A stretch of DNA of 64,000 nt from Opitutia bacterium (lineage in GTDB: Bacteria; Verrucomicrobiota; Verrucomicrobiia; Opitutales; Opitutaceae): the NCBI GenBank assembly GCA_016217545.1, contig JACRHT010000012.1, positions 248,001 through 312,000 of the forward strand, given 5' to 3'. Shown in pieces: positions 52,679 to 60,818 of the stretch. The notes under the pieces were generated by a model. It saw only the letters and a program-made list of their open reading frames with translations. It had not been told where the DNA came from and ran no database searches. A program made the translations under genes and the position numbers. The first letter of the stretch is position 1, and each line of letters starts with the position of its first letter.

Positions 52679-53416
52679 TCAGCGATACGGCTGATGCAGC
52701 GCGACCGGCTGCGCCTTCTTGCGCAGCTTGAGGTTCAACATCTCCACGCCGAACGAGAACGCCATGGCGAAATAGACGTAGCCCTTCGGGATGTGGAAGC
52801 CCATGCCCTCGGCGATGAGCGTCGTGCCGATCAACAGCAGGAACGACAGCGCGAGGATCTTCAGCGTCGGATGCTTGTTCACGAAATCGCTGATCGAGCC
52901 CGCCGCGAGCAGCATCACGCCCATCGCGAGAATGACCGCCGCGATCATGACCGTGAGGTGCTGCGCCATGCCCACGGCCGTGATGACCGAGTCGAGCGAG
53001 AACACGACGTCGAGCAGCATGATCTGCACGATCACCTTGGCGAATGAGGCCGCGACCTTGGCGGACGCGTGGCCTTCCTCGCCCTCGAGCTTCTCATGGA
53101 TCTCGTGCGTGCTTTTGAAAATCAGGAACAGGCCGCCGATGATCAAAATCAGGTCGCGGCCCGAAATGCCGTGTCCCAACAGACTGAAAAGCGGATTCGT
53201 GAGCTTCGCGATCCAGGCGATGCTCGCGAGCAGGGCGATGCGGGTGAGGAGCGCGAGGCTCAAGCCGAGCTTGCGCGCCTTCGGCTGTTGCTCGACCGGC
53301 AATTTGCCGGCGAGGATCGAGATGAAGATTACGTTGTCGATACCGAGCACGATCTCGAGCCCGGTCAAGGTGAGCAGGCTGATCCACGCCTGCGGGTCGC
53401 TGAGCCATTCGAACAT
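52679..53416 (-). CDS. TerC-family membrane protein (YgdQ/YoaE-type short form)
   Basis: 245 residues with about seven membrane helices. Conserved LEIVLGIDNVIFISILAGKL and LLDVVFSLDSVITAVGM contain the two acidic metal-type sites of TerC proteins. Length fits the YgdQ-type short form rather than the Alx-type paralogue at 2824. Probably metal transport; unproven. Confidence 0.92.
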   Translation of the reverse strand: MFEWLSDPQAWISLLTLTGLEIVLGIDNVIFISILAGKLPVEQQPKARKLGLSLALLTRIALLASIAWIAKLTNPLFSLLGHGISGRDLILIIGGLFLIFKSTHEIHEKLEGEEGHASAKVAASFAKVIVQIMLLDVVFSLDSVITAVGMAQHLTVMIAAVILAMGVMLLAAGSISDFVNKHPTLKILALSFLLLIGTTLIAEGMGFHIPKGYVYFAMAFSFGVEMLNLKLRKKAQPVALHQPYR

Positions 53417-53519
53417 AGTGCCGGCGAGTCAGCCGCACGGCACCCCGCGCGTCAACGCGACACCCGGCGGAAGGATCGACTCGTTCGCCGCCGGCGCCAG
53501 CGCCCGCCGCCGCGAGGCC

Positions 53520-54035
53520 TCAGGCTTTCGGCGCGCGCAGAGCCGACACGATCAGCGCCAGCGCGACCACGATGAGCGCGTAGGGCCAGAAATGCTGCAT
53601 GTTCCGCAGGAATTCGCGCATCTCCGGGCCGCCGCCCACGACGAGGCCGGCGAAGATCAGGCCGCCGGCCGGGAACACGGTCCAGCCGTTGCGGGTTTTC
53701 GGCCCGAAGATCAGCACCGATAGCAGCGAAATCAGCAGGAAGCCGCCCGCGAGCGAGAACAGGAATGCCGCCGGGCCGTAGCTCGCCTGCAGCCAGGCGC
53801 CGATGCCCACGCCCAGCAACACGCCGCCCGGGACCAGCAGCCCGCATTTGCGCGAGAGAGCCGCCCAGAGGATGAAGGCCACGCCGAGGAACGGCACGAA
53901 CGCGCGGCCCGCGAAACCCGGCGGCAGATACGGCGCCGCGAGCGCGGCCAGCGCCACCGCGAGCAACACGCCGCCGGCCACCAAGCGACCGCGGCGGATT
54001 TCACCGGAGGAGGAAGTCGGAGCGCTTTCGTTCAT
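53520..54035 (-). CDS. Hypothetical multi-pass membrane protein
   Basis: 171 residues, four or five membrane helices (about 17-34, 44-62, 66-84, 90-108, 148-165). Gly-rich loops such as GRAFVPFLGVAFILWAALSR and RKCGLLVPGGVLLGVGIGAW. Resembles small LiaI/DUF-type bacterial membrane proteins only in layout. Not recognised. Confidence 0.65.
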   Translation of the reverse strand: MNESAPTSSSGEIRRGRLVAGGVLLAVALAALAAPYLPPGFAGRAFVPFLGVAFILWAALSRKCGLLVPGGVLLGVGIGAWLQASYGPAAFLFSLAGGFLLISLLSVLIFGPKTRNGWTVFPAGGLIFAGLVVGGGPEMREFLRNMQHFWPYALIVVALALIVSALRAPKA

Positions 54036-54204
54036 GGTGCCTCAGCCTACACAGCCACGCGCATCCCGACCAGTGTCGAAAGTCATGGCCGAAGTCACGG
54101 CCCCCCTCCGGACACTGCATGTTCCAGCCGACCACACACCAAGGCGCCGCGGCACCACACCCGACGCAGGGGCATGGTCCCTTCAGGATGAGCGCGCTCC
54201 CAAC

Positions 54205-54753
54205 CTATCCGCGCACTAACACCAAAGCGGCCGCCATCGCCGGCCCGAAATCCGTGCGCGAGCCGCTGAAATTAGTCACAAAAAAGTGCCTCGGACGCAC
54301 CACCGGTCCCACATTGTTTTCCAGCTGAAGCCCTAGCACCGATTCCGTCGAAGGTTTGATCAGCGAAATCCGACCCACATAGCGCACTGCACTCGGATTG
54401 TTTTCCACCGGCTGAGCTGTCAGACGAACCACCAAGGTGCCTAGCTCAGATTCTTCCTGAAGATCCAACCCCGCTGCCAGCTGCTGCTCACTCCACGTTT
54501 TCAGCACCACGACAAACGGCTTCTCGCCGCGCAACAGCGAGACGAAGAGCAACCGGACTTCACCCGCCTTGCGATGCTCGCGGATCGAACGAAGGAACGG
54601 ACCGACCGCCGCGGCGATATCTTTCTCTTCGAACATACCGAGGGTTTCCGCGGCACGGGGATCGTTGCTCGGGGCATCCGTCGGCACGCCTTGAAGTGCC
54701 GAGGCTAACGCCATCGTCAGGACGGTGCAAATCACAGCATGGGTCGTTTTCAT
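54205..54753 (-). CDS. Exported hypothetical protein
   Basis: 182 residues. Signal peptide about 1-20 (HAVICTVLTMALASALQG). Mature part has LGMFEEKDIAAAVGPFLRSI, VRLLFVSLLRGEKPFVVVLK and RHFFVTNFSG. Not recognised. Codon and base use are less GC-rich than neighbours, as in the next small gene 17 bases upstream. Confidence 0.65.
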   Translation of the reverse strand: MKTTHAVICTVLTMALASALQGVPTDAPSNDPRAAETLGMFEEKDIAAAVGPFLRSIREHRKAGEVRLLFVSLLRGEKPFVVVLKTWSEQQLAAGLDLQEESELGTLVVRLTAQPVENNPSAVRYVGRISLIKPSTESVLGLQLENNVGPVVRPRHFFVTNFSGSRTDFGPAMAAALVLVRG

Positions 54754-54770
54754 ATGGAAAGAATGGGAGG

Positions 54771-55238
54771 CTATTCCGGAGGGATTGGGATCTCTGAGCC
54801 ACCGCTACTGACGACATTTAGCACAAATCCCCACAGGGCTGGTGCCACTTCGGTTCCGCTCGACATAAGGCTGCCACGCACCGAATTCGTGGTCGTGCCG
54901 GAATCCGAATGGGTCGTCTTGACCGTCTCTTGGATGGTTTTTGTCTGACCAGCTTGCAGCGCTACCTGTTGAGAACTCGCGCTAGTCACCGTGTGGCCGG
55001 TTTCGCTGCGTGTGACTTGCACTCGGATGGAGACCCATTGTTGAGTTTGCGTATTGTTCGTGACGGTGAAGCTAACGGTGTGATTGAGCACTACACCGTC
55101 TGCGCCCGTGGTGGCCTGCACGATCAACGTGGCGCCCATTGTGTTGTTTGTTTGCTGCGCGGACACTTGCGCCACGGACTGCGCAGTGAAGGCTAACGAG
55201 GCGACAACCAGACTGAGCTTGAGCACCACGAATTTCAC
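54771..55238 (-). CDS. Exported Thr/Ser-rich beta-structured hypothetical protein
   Basis: 155 residues from GTG 55238. Signal peptide about 1-23 (ASLAFTAQSVAQ). The rest is rich in Thr, Ser, Val and Gln with alternating beta pattern (VSFTVTNNTQTQQWVSIRVQ, SASSQQVALQAGQTKTI), like a single beta-sandwich or surface domain. Lower GC than the window average. It heads a two-gene pair with the exported protein downstream. Confidence 0.65.
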   Translation of the reverse strand: MKFVVLKLSLVVASLAFTAQSVAQVSAQQTNNTMGATLIVQATTGADGVVLNHTVSFTVTNNTQTQQWVSIRVQVTRSETGHTVTSASSQQVALQAGQTKTIQETVKTTHSDSGTTTNSVRGSLMSSGTEVAPALWGFVLNVVSSGGSEIPIPPE

Positions 55239-55302
55239 CGGCTGAAACTATCCGTGCTTTCATCATCAAACTCGCAGAAAAACCACCTAAATTCAGGTGG
55301 TC

Positions 55303-56253
55303 CTATTGCACGCCGACCCACGCCAGCCCGGTCTGAATCCAGAAGGGAATCGTGAACAGCCCCACCGCCGTCGTTCCGAGCACGATCTGCACCGCGACGA
55401 GCGGCTGCCCGCCGTAGACCCGCGCAATGATGATCGGAATCACCGCCGAGGGCATGGCCGCCTGGATGACGAGGATGCGCTTCAGCTCCGGCGAAAACGG
55501 CCCGAACTTCGCCACCGCGAAAAACAACAGCGGCAAGACCAGCAAGCGCACCGCCGCCGCGCCGAGCAGCACGCGCGGCGCGACGAGCTTCCCCAGCTCG
55601 CCCACGTGCGGCTGGATGCTGACGCCGGTCATGATCAACCCGAGCGGAATCATGATCAACCCGACCGCGTGCACCGCGCTCATCACCGGCCCCGGGATCA
55701 GCGGACCGAGACCCGTGAGATTCACCGTGAGCGCCGTGAGCAACGCGAACAGCGGCACGTTCAGAATCCGCCGCCAACCCTCGCGCAAGCCGAGGCCGCT
55801 CACGATCAGCACGCCACCCGTCCAGATCGCGGCCTCCACGCCCATGTTGTGCGTCAGCAGCAAGCCGCGCGCTTCGCCGCCCCACATCGCATCGACGATC
55901 GGCAGCGGCAGGTAACCGTAGTTCGCCAGCCCCGCCGTGATCGCGAACGTGCGCAATCCGGTGCCGACGTGCAGGCCGATCGCCCGCGCTGCGAGCAGCG
56001 CGAGGCCGAAGCTCGCCAGCGTCAGGGCAAAACCCGCAAGCGGCGCGAGCAGGAGATTGCCCGGCTCGCGCAGCGCGGCGTTGCCCACGACCGAATCGAA
56101 AATCAGGCACGGCGTCGCGACCTTGATCACGAGGTTGAACAAACTCTCCTCCGCCTCCGCCTTCACCCACCCTGCGCGCCGCAGCCCGATGCCGAGCAAC
56201 ACGACCAGGAACACCGGCAGCACGGTCGCGAAAAGTTGGGCGTAGCTGGTCAT
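55303..56253 (-). CDS. AEC-family (auxin efflux carrier-like) transporter
   Basis: 316 residues, about ten membrane segments. Features of the family are FVVLLGIGLRRAG-type start, NLVIKVATPCLIFDSVV, AITAGLANYGYLPLPIVDAM and the C-terminal IQAAMPSAVIPIIIARVYGG. Members move organic anions such as malate or malonate. ATG 56253 starts at the first helix. Confidence 0.9.
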   Translation of the reverse strand: MTSYAQLFATVLPVFLVVLLGIGLRRAGWVKAEAEESLFNLVIKVATPCLIFDSVVGNAALREPGNLLLAPLAGFALTLASFGLALLAARAIGLHVGTGLRTFAITAGLANYGYLPLPIVDAMWGGEARGLLLTHNMGVEAAIWTGGVLIVSGLGLREGWRRILNVPLFALLTALTVNLTGLGPLIPGPVMSAVHAVGLIMIPLGLIMTGVSIQPHVGELGKLVAPRVLLGAAAVRLLVLPLLFFAVAKFGPFSPELKRILVIQAAMPSAVIPIIIARVYGGQPLVAVQIVLGTTAVGLFTIPFWIQTGLAWVGVQ

Positions 56254-56481
56254 GGCGGAGGACTGAGGACGGAATACTGGAGGACAGAGAACGAGGGATG
56301 GGAATTCAATCGCGCTGTGCGTGCAGTAGCCGAAAGCGGTTCGTCGGTAAGGCGAGACCGCTGGGCTCGCCGCGGGCGCGGCATCACGTTCTCGGCGGAC
56401 CCAGCGGTCCCGCCCTACCTCACGCAACGCCGCTCCGTGCTCGGGGCTCCGTCCTCAGTTCTCGGTCCTCCGTCCTCCGAT
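56254..56481. repeat. Nested inverted-repeat region
   Basis: The outer left part GGAGGACTGAGGACGGA (from about 56257) and outer right part TCCGTCCTCAGTTCTCGGTC (from about 56448) are rough reverse complements; the GGAGGAC motif recurs in both. Inside lies the GGTAGG-type copy at 56346-56419. No gene seen. Confidence 0.6.
56346..56419. repeat. GGTAGG-type long inverted repeat, copy B
   Basis: GGTAAGGCGAGACCGCTGGG... at 56346-56372 and ...CCCAGCGGTCCCGCCCTACC to 56419, 27-base arms with three mismatches. The same family as 35063-35136, and of the same total length. Confidence 0.85.
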
Positions 56482-57711
56482 TCACTCCGCCATCGCGCGG
56501 CCGGCGAGCCAGCCGGTGGTCCACGCGGCTTGGAAATTAAAACCGCCCGTCACGCCGTCGATGTCGAGCATCTCGCCGGCGAAATGCAGGCCGGGCACGA
56601 GGCGGCTCTCCATGCGCTTGAAATCCACCTCGCTCAACTTCACGCCGCCGCAGGTGACGAACTCGTCCTTGAACAAACTTTTCCCCTTCACCGCGAATTC
56701 CGCCTCGGTGACCTGCGCCGCGAGCGCGCGCAGCGCGGGATTGCCGACGGTGGTCCACGGCGCGTTGGCCGCGATGCCAGCCGCAACGACGAGCCGTTCC
56801 CACAGGCGCAGCGGCACGCCGAGCGGGCTCCACGTCGTGACCTGCTTGCGCGGCTCGGCGCCGCGCGCGCGCTCGAGCTCGGCGCGTGCGGTCTCGGCGT
56901 TGAACTTCGGCGCCCAGTTCACGCGCAACGCGAACTGGTATTCGCGCTCCGCGAGCAGCCGCGCGCCCCAAGCGGAAACCTTCAGCACCGCCGGACCGCT
57001 CAGGCCCCAATGCGTCACGAGCATCGGCCCGCGTTCCTTCAGCGCCGTGCCTGCGACCGCGGTGGCGGCGTCCTCGACCGACACGCCGGCGAGATCCTTC
57101 AGGCGCGGATCGTCGATGTGGAACGTGAACAGCGATGGCACGGGCGTCTCGAGGTGGTGACCGAACGACTGCGCGATCGCGAAGCCGGCGTTTGATTTGT
57201 TGCCGCCGGTGGCGAGCAGCAGGCGATCGGTCGTCATCTCTTCGCCCGTGGTCAGCTCGAGGTGAAATCCGCCGCTGGTCGGCACGCGCAGCGCGCTCTT
57301 CACTCCGCATTGCGTGCGCACGACGACACCCGCCTTGCGCGCGGCGCCGAGCAGCGCGTCGATGATCGTCTGCGAGTTGTCCGTGACCGGAAACATGCGG
57401 CCGTCGTCCTCGGCCTTCAGCGTGACGCCGCGCGCGGCGAACCACTCGACGGTATCGCGCGGCTGGAAGCGGCTGAAGGCGCCGGTCAGCTCGCGGCCGC
57501 CACGCGGGTAGCGCTTCGCGAGTTCGCGTGGCTCGAAGCAGTGGTGCGTGACGTTGCAGCGGCCGCCGCCGGAAATCTTCACCTTGGCGAGCGTGTGCGC
57601 CGTGGCCTCGTAGAGCGTGACGCGGCAAGCAGGATTCGCCTCGGCGCACGCGATGGCGCCGAAGAACCCGGCTGCGCCGCCGCCGACCACGCTGACCTGC
57701 CGCTCGTTCAT
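56482..57711 (-). CDS. BaiN/HI0933-family NAD(P)/FAD-dependent oxidoreductase
   Basis: 409 residues. FAD-binding VVGGGAAGFFGAIACAEANP at the N-terminus, the family hallmark KVKISGGGRCNVTHHC, LATGGNKSNAGFAIAQSFGH in the middle and GLHFAGEMLDIDGVTGGFNF at the C-terminus. The reaction is unknown for most members. ATG 57711 starts at the Rossmann motif. Confidence 0.92.
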   Translation of the reverse strand: MNERQVSVVGGGAAGFFGAIACAEANPACRVTLYEATAHTLAKVKISGGGRCNVTHHCFEPRELAKRYPRGGRELTGAFSRFQPRDTVEWFAARGVTLKAEDDGRMFPVTDNSQTIIDALLGAARKAGVVVRTQCGVKSALRVPTSGGFHLELTTGEEMTTDRLLLATGGNKSNAGFAIAQSFGHHLETPVPSLFTFHIDDPRLKDLAGVSVEDAATAVAGTALKERGPMLVTHWGLSGPAVLKVSAWGARLLAEREYQFALRVNWAPKFNAETARAELERARGAEPRKQVTTWSPLGVPLRLWERLVVAAGIAANAPWTTVGNPALRALAAQVTEAEFAVKGKSLFKDEFVTCGGVKLSEVDFKRMESRLVPGLHFAGEMLDIDGVTGGFNFQAAWTTGWLAGRAMAE

Positions 57712-57754
57712 GGGGCCGGCAGCGTGCGGAGCGCCGGCCGGGTTGTCCAAGGCG

Positions 57755-57797
57755 AAAAAAAAAGAGGCGCCGCGACCCACCCCTGGATCGCGGCGCC
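57755..57797 (-). terminator. Strong intrinsic terminator of the Spy-like gene
   Basis: GGCGCCGCGA (57766-57775) pairs with TCGCGGCGCC (57788-57797). The minus strand continues CTC then nine T (57763-57755). It lies 60 bases past the Spy-like stop. Confidence 0.92.
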
Positions 57798-57857
57798 CAC
57801 TGCACACACTAGCAAACCTACCGCATGTTTCGCGTGTTGGTAGGAAGCGGGAAAAAC

Positions 57858-58295
57858 TTACTTGCCCTCGGGCGGCGGCGGCGGGCCGTCGTGGTCGGGG
57901 CCACCGTGACCTTTGCGATCCTTCATGCGCTCCTTCATTTTCTCGCGCATGGCCTGCGCCTTGGTGCGCTGTTCGGGCGTGAGGACGGCATCGACCTTGG
58001 CTTCGCGCTCCTTGTTCAGCGCCTGCGCCTTCTCGTGCTTCTGGTCGCGGGAGAGATTTTGGTCTTCGCGGACCGCTTCAAGCTGCGGGCGATACGACTC
58101 GTTGATGGCTTTGATCTGCTTCTCCTGGTCTTCCGAGAGACCGAGTTCCTTGGCCATCCGCGCGCCGAACATTTCGCCGCGCGGCGGGCGATCTCCGCGG
58201 GGACGTTTCGTGCCGTCTTGCGCGTTGAGGCTGGGAACGAGGGTGGCGACCGCGAGAGCCGCGGCGAATAACAGAACTTCGGTGGAACGTTTCAT
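57858..58295 (-). CDS. Spy/CpxP-like periplasmic protein
   Basis: 145 residues. Signal peptide about 1-25 (ending SLNAQ). The mature part is helical, Glu/Lys/Arg-rich: LGLSEDQEKQIKAINESYRP and VLTPEQRTKAQAMREKMKER, the L-x-L-T/S-x-x-Q LTxxQ motifs of Spy-like chaperones. It ends with a His/Gly/Pro-rich tail (GHGGPDHDGPPPPP) that may bind metal. Confidence 0.82.
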   Translation of the reverse strand: MKRSTEVLLFAAALAVATLVPSLNAQDGTKRPRGDRPPRGEMFGARMAKELGLSEDQEKQIKAINESYRPQLEAVREDQNLSRDQKHEKAQALNKEREAKVDAVLTPEQRTKAQAMREKMKERMKDRKGHGGPDHDGPPPPPEGK

Positions 58296-58474
58296 GAGTT
58301 TGGGTTCGTTGAATTGGGCTACAGCGGCAAAGACGCGCGCGGCGCCGAGTCGTTTCAGCAGCCGGCATTTTTTCGGCCGGAAAATTCGCGCTGTCCGCGT
58401 AACCGCACGCGCCCGCCCAGCGTAGCCCGCCCTCCACCATTGCGCCGGCGAGCGTTCGACGCTTCATTGTCGGG

Positions 58475-58849
58475 GTGCAATTTCCCGCCCTCGTCCGCAT
58501 CGCCCAAGAGACCGTGGCCGCCGCGCAGCGCCGGCTGCCGGCCGAGGTGCGGAACGTCGCGGCTGCGGTGCCGGTGTGCTACGAAACCGTGCCGAACGAC
58601 GCCATCCTCGCCGAGGGTTGGGAGCCGGATATCCTGGGGCTTTTCGTTGGCCACGAGCACGGCGGGGAGTTGCGCGACGACCATGCGCCCCTGCCGCCGC
58701 AAATCCTGCTCTTTCTCGAAAATCTCTGGGACTATGCCGAGGGCGACACCGGTATCTTTCGCGACGAGGTGCGCCTGACCTACCTGCACGAACTGGGGCA
58801 CTATTTGGGCTGGGACGAGGAGGAGGTCGCGCAGCGCGGCCTGGAATAG
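58475..58849 (+). CDS. Zincin-like metallopeptidase family protein
   Basis: 124 residues from GTG 58475. The zinc motif HELGHYLGWDEEE sits near the C-terminus, as in the small PF06262 zincin family (TTHA0227 type). GLFVGHEHGGELRDDHAPLP and DEVRLTYLHELGH support this. Activity in the family is unproven. Confidence 0.85.
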   Translation: MQFPALVRIAQETVAAAQRRLPAEVRNVAAAVPVCYETVPNDAILAEGWEPDILGLFVGHEHGGELRDDHAPLPPQILLFLENLWDYAEGDTGIFRDEVRLTYLHELGHYLGWDEEEVAQRGLE

Positions 58850-58951
58850 TGCTTTCACTCGGGAACACCGCCCAATCTTCGCTTTCATTCCTTCTGCGAT
58901 TATGTTTAACCCTCCGTCGTCCGGCCGCATAGGCCGCCCCGACCAAGCAAC

Positions 58952-59644
58952 ATGAAGAAGCTCCTCAACGCCTTTGTCCTCCTGGCCACGCTCGCCGCCG
59001 CCGTCGGCGCCCACGCCGTCACGATCAAGCGCGAGACGCTCATCGAGCGCCTCGATACGTGCGAGGCCATCCTCCAAGACCTGCAATCGAGCACGAAGAC
59101 CGCCATCCCGGCCGACATCCTGCGTCGCGCGCAAGGCATCGTGATCGTCAACCAAGTGCAGGCCGGCCTGCTCCTCGGCATCAAGGACGGCTACGCGGTC
59201 GCCCTCGTGCGCCGCCCGAATGGCAAGTGGTCGATCCCCGTTTTCCTCCGCGCGGGCGAAGCCTCGTTCGGCTTCCAGGCCGGCGTGAAGGCCGTCAACA
59301 CCGTCATGGTGCTCCTCGATGACGCTACCGCTCGCCTGCTCCTCAAGAGCCGCTTCAACTTCGGTGCCGAGGCCAAGGCCATGGCCGGCGTCCGCGGCGG
59401 CGAGCGCGAGGCGGTGAACAAGCAGCTGGTCGAGGGCGCCAACGTCCTCGTTTACTCGCTCCAAGAAGGCTACTACCTCGGCGCGGCCGTGAAGACCGGC
59501 TTTATGCAGCCCAACGACGAGGCGAACCGGATTTTCTACAACACGAACAATCGCCTGCCCGAGCTGCTCTTCTCCGACTGGACCACGCCGCCGGCCGAGA
59601 CGCGGTTCATCATGGACTACGTGGCGCGCCTCACGAGCCGCTGA
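58952..59644 (+). CDS. SYLF (Ysc84) lipid-binding domain exported protein
   Basis: 230 residues. Signal peptide about 1-20. SYLF features: ILRRAQGIVIVNQVQAGLLL, NGKWSIPVFLRAGEASFGFQ, MVLLDDATARLLLKSRFNFG and GANVLVYSLQEGYYLGAAVK. The domain binds phosphoinositides in eukaryotes; bacterial forms probably act at membranes. It is followed by a clear terminator. Confidence 0.9.
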   Translation: MKKLLNAFVLLATLAAAVGAHAVTIKRETLIERLDTCEAILQDLQSSTKTAIPADILRRAQGIVIVNQVQAGLLLGIKDGYAVALVRRPNGKWSIPVFLRAGEASFGFQAGVKAVNTVMVLLDDATARLLLKSRFNFGAEAKAMAGVRGGEREAVNKQLVEGANVLVYSLQEGYYLGAAVKTGFMQPNDEANRIFYNTNNRLPELLFSDWTTPPAETRFIMDYVARLTSR

Positions 59645-59671
59645 GCGCCGCGAGCATCCCGAACAATTTCA

Positions 59672-59700
59672 AACCCGCCGGACCACCGGCGGGTTTTTTG
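59672..59700 (+). terminator. Intrinsic terminator of the SYLF gene
   Basis: AACCCGCCGG (59672-59681) pairs with CCGGCGGGTT (59686-59695) around ACCA, followed by TTTTG. Confidence 0.92.
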
Positions 59701-59748
59701 TTGGGTGCGTCCCGGGAGGTGCGATCGGCGCAATCATCTCTCGCCCGG

Positions 59749-60258
59749 TTACTTCGCCGCGTCGAGCGACTCCAAGTAGGCCACGAGCATGCCGACGACC
59801 GACTCGGCGATCTTCTGCTGCGCCTCCACGCGCGACGCGCCGATCAACTCCACCGTGCCGGACACCGCCGCCACCTTGCCGCCCCGCTTCACGTGCACGA
59901 GCGCCCACCACGCCATCGGATGCTTGATCCGGTGCTTGGCCGACGGCTCGGCGTAGCCGGTCGTCGCCACCGCGAGGTCGGCATCGAACAACTGGCACGC
60001 CCCGATCGCCATCTCCACGGCGACCTGTTGCGAAACGCAGTTAACGGCCTTCGCGTGCCGACGCGTCACGCCCAGCTGCCGCACTTTCTCGTCCAGCGTG
60101 TAGGCCGTGATGCCGCCCACGAAATAATCCGACGCCCCGCTCACGCTCGTGATCAGCGCCTGCACGTTGCCGCCGGTGAGGCTCTCCGCCGCCGCGAGCT
60201 TCAGGCGGGGCTTCTTCGCGAGCAATTTCTTCAGCTGTTCCGCACGAGCGATGTTCAT
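59749..60258 (-). CDS. pncC: CinA C-terminal-domain protein (nicotinamide-nucleotide amidase type)
   Basis: 169 residues, stand-alone CinA C-terminal domain. LAAAESLTGGNVQALITSVS and SDYFVGGITAYTLDEKVRQL are the core motifs; AVATTGYAEPS follows. The enzyme deamidates NMN in pyridine nucleotide recycling. ATG 60258 starts the protein at its expected length. Confidence 0.88.
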   Translation of the reverse strand: MNIARAEQLKKLLAKKPRLKLAAAESLTGGNVQALITSVSGASDYFVGGITAYTLDEKVRQLGVTRRHAKAVNCVSQQVAVEMAIGACQLFDADLAVATTGYAEPSAKHRIKHPMAWWALVHVKRGGKVAAVSGTVELIGASRVEAQQKIAESVVGMLVAYLESLDAAK

Positions 60259-60302
60259 GCGCTTCACGGTGGCATCGCCGCACCGCGACGCAACCGCGCG
60301 CT

Positions 60303-60818
60303 TCAAGCCTTTGGCGCCCGCCGCAGCCGCCAGCGCTGCGCTCGCGAGACGATGAAGCCCGCGCACTCCGCGGCGCCACAGCGACACGGGTGCCGCCGCG
60401 CTTCGGCGAGCGCGAAACCGTAGTCGTAGGTCAGCTCCTCGCCGGGCGCGAGATCGCGGCGCGCCACGATCCAGATGCGGCGGCCGTCGGACTGCGCCTC
60501 GCAATTCGGCGCGCACGAGTGGTTGATGCGCCGCGCGGGATTGCCCGGCACGTCGCCGTCGAGATCGAAGACGCGGTTGAGCTCGAAAATATAGACGCAC
60601 GCATCCGCCGCCCCGGCCTCGGCGCGGGCGCGACGGCGTTCCTCGCGGCGCGCCGCCTCGGCTTTCGTGATGCGCTCGCCGACGTATTCGAGCAACCGCT
60701 CGCCCTGCGGGATGAAATCGCGCGCGAACACGCCGACGCCGTGCAGCGCCGAGCGTTCGAACCGGAGCGCCGCCGGCAGTTTTGCGCGCGGCGCGCTCTT
60801 TCCGCCCCGCGACTTCAC
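60303..60818 (-). CDS. SET-domain protein (lysine methyltransferase type)
   Basis: 171 residues from GTG 60818. SET motifs: RSALHGVGVFARDFIPQGER, the NHSCAPNCEA catalytic motif, LAPGEELTYDYGFA and the post-SET-like zinc Cys cluster CRCGAAECAG. It should transfer a methyl group from SAM to a lysine; the target is unknown. GTGA overlap with the exonuclease III gene means coupled translation. Confidence 0.88.
   Translation of the reverse strand: MKSRGGKSAPRAKLPAALRFERSALHGVGVFARDFIPQGERLLEYVGERITKAEAARREERRRARAEAGAADACVYIFELNRVFDLDGDVPGNPARRINHSCAPNCEAQSDGRRIWIVARRDLAPGEELTYDYGFALAEARRHPCRCGAAECAGFIVSRAQRWRLRRAPKA

Noticed and set aside
2824-53416. Tellurite-resistance island from two TerC genes
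   Set aside because: The two TerC-family genes are of different subtypes, 50 kb apart and without other ter genes.
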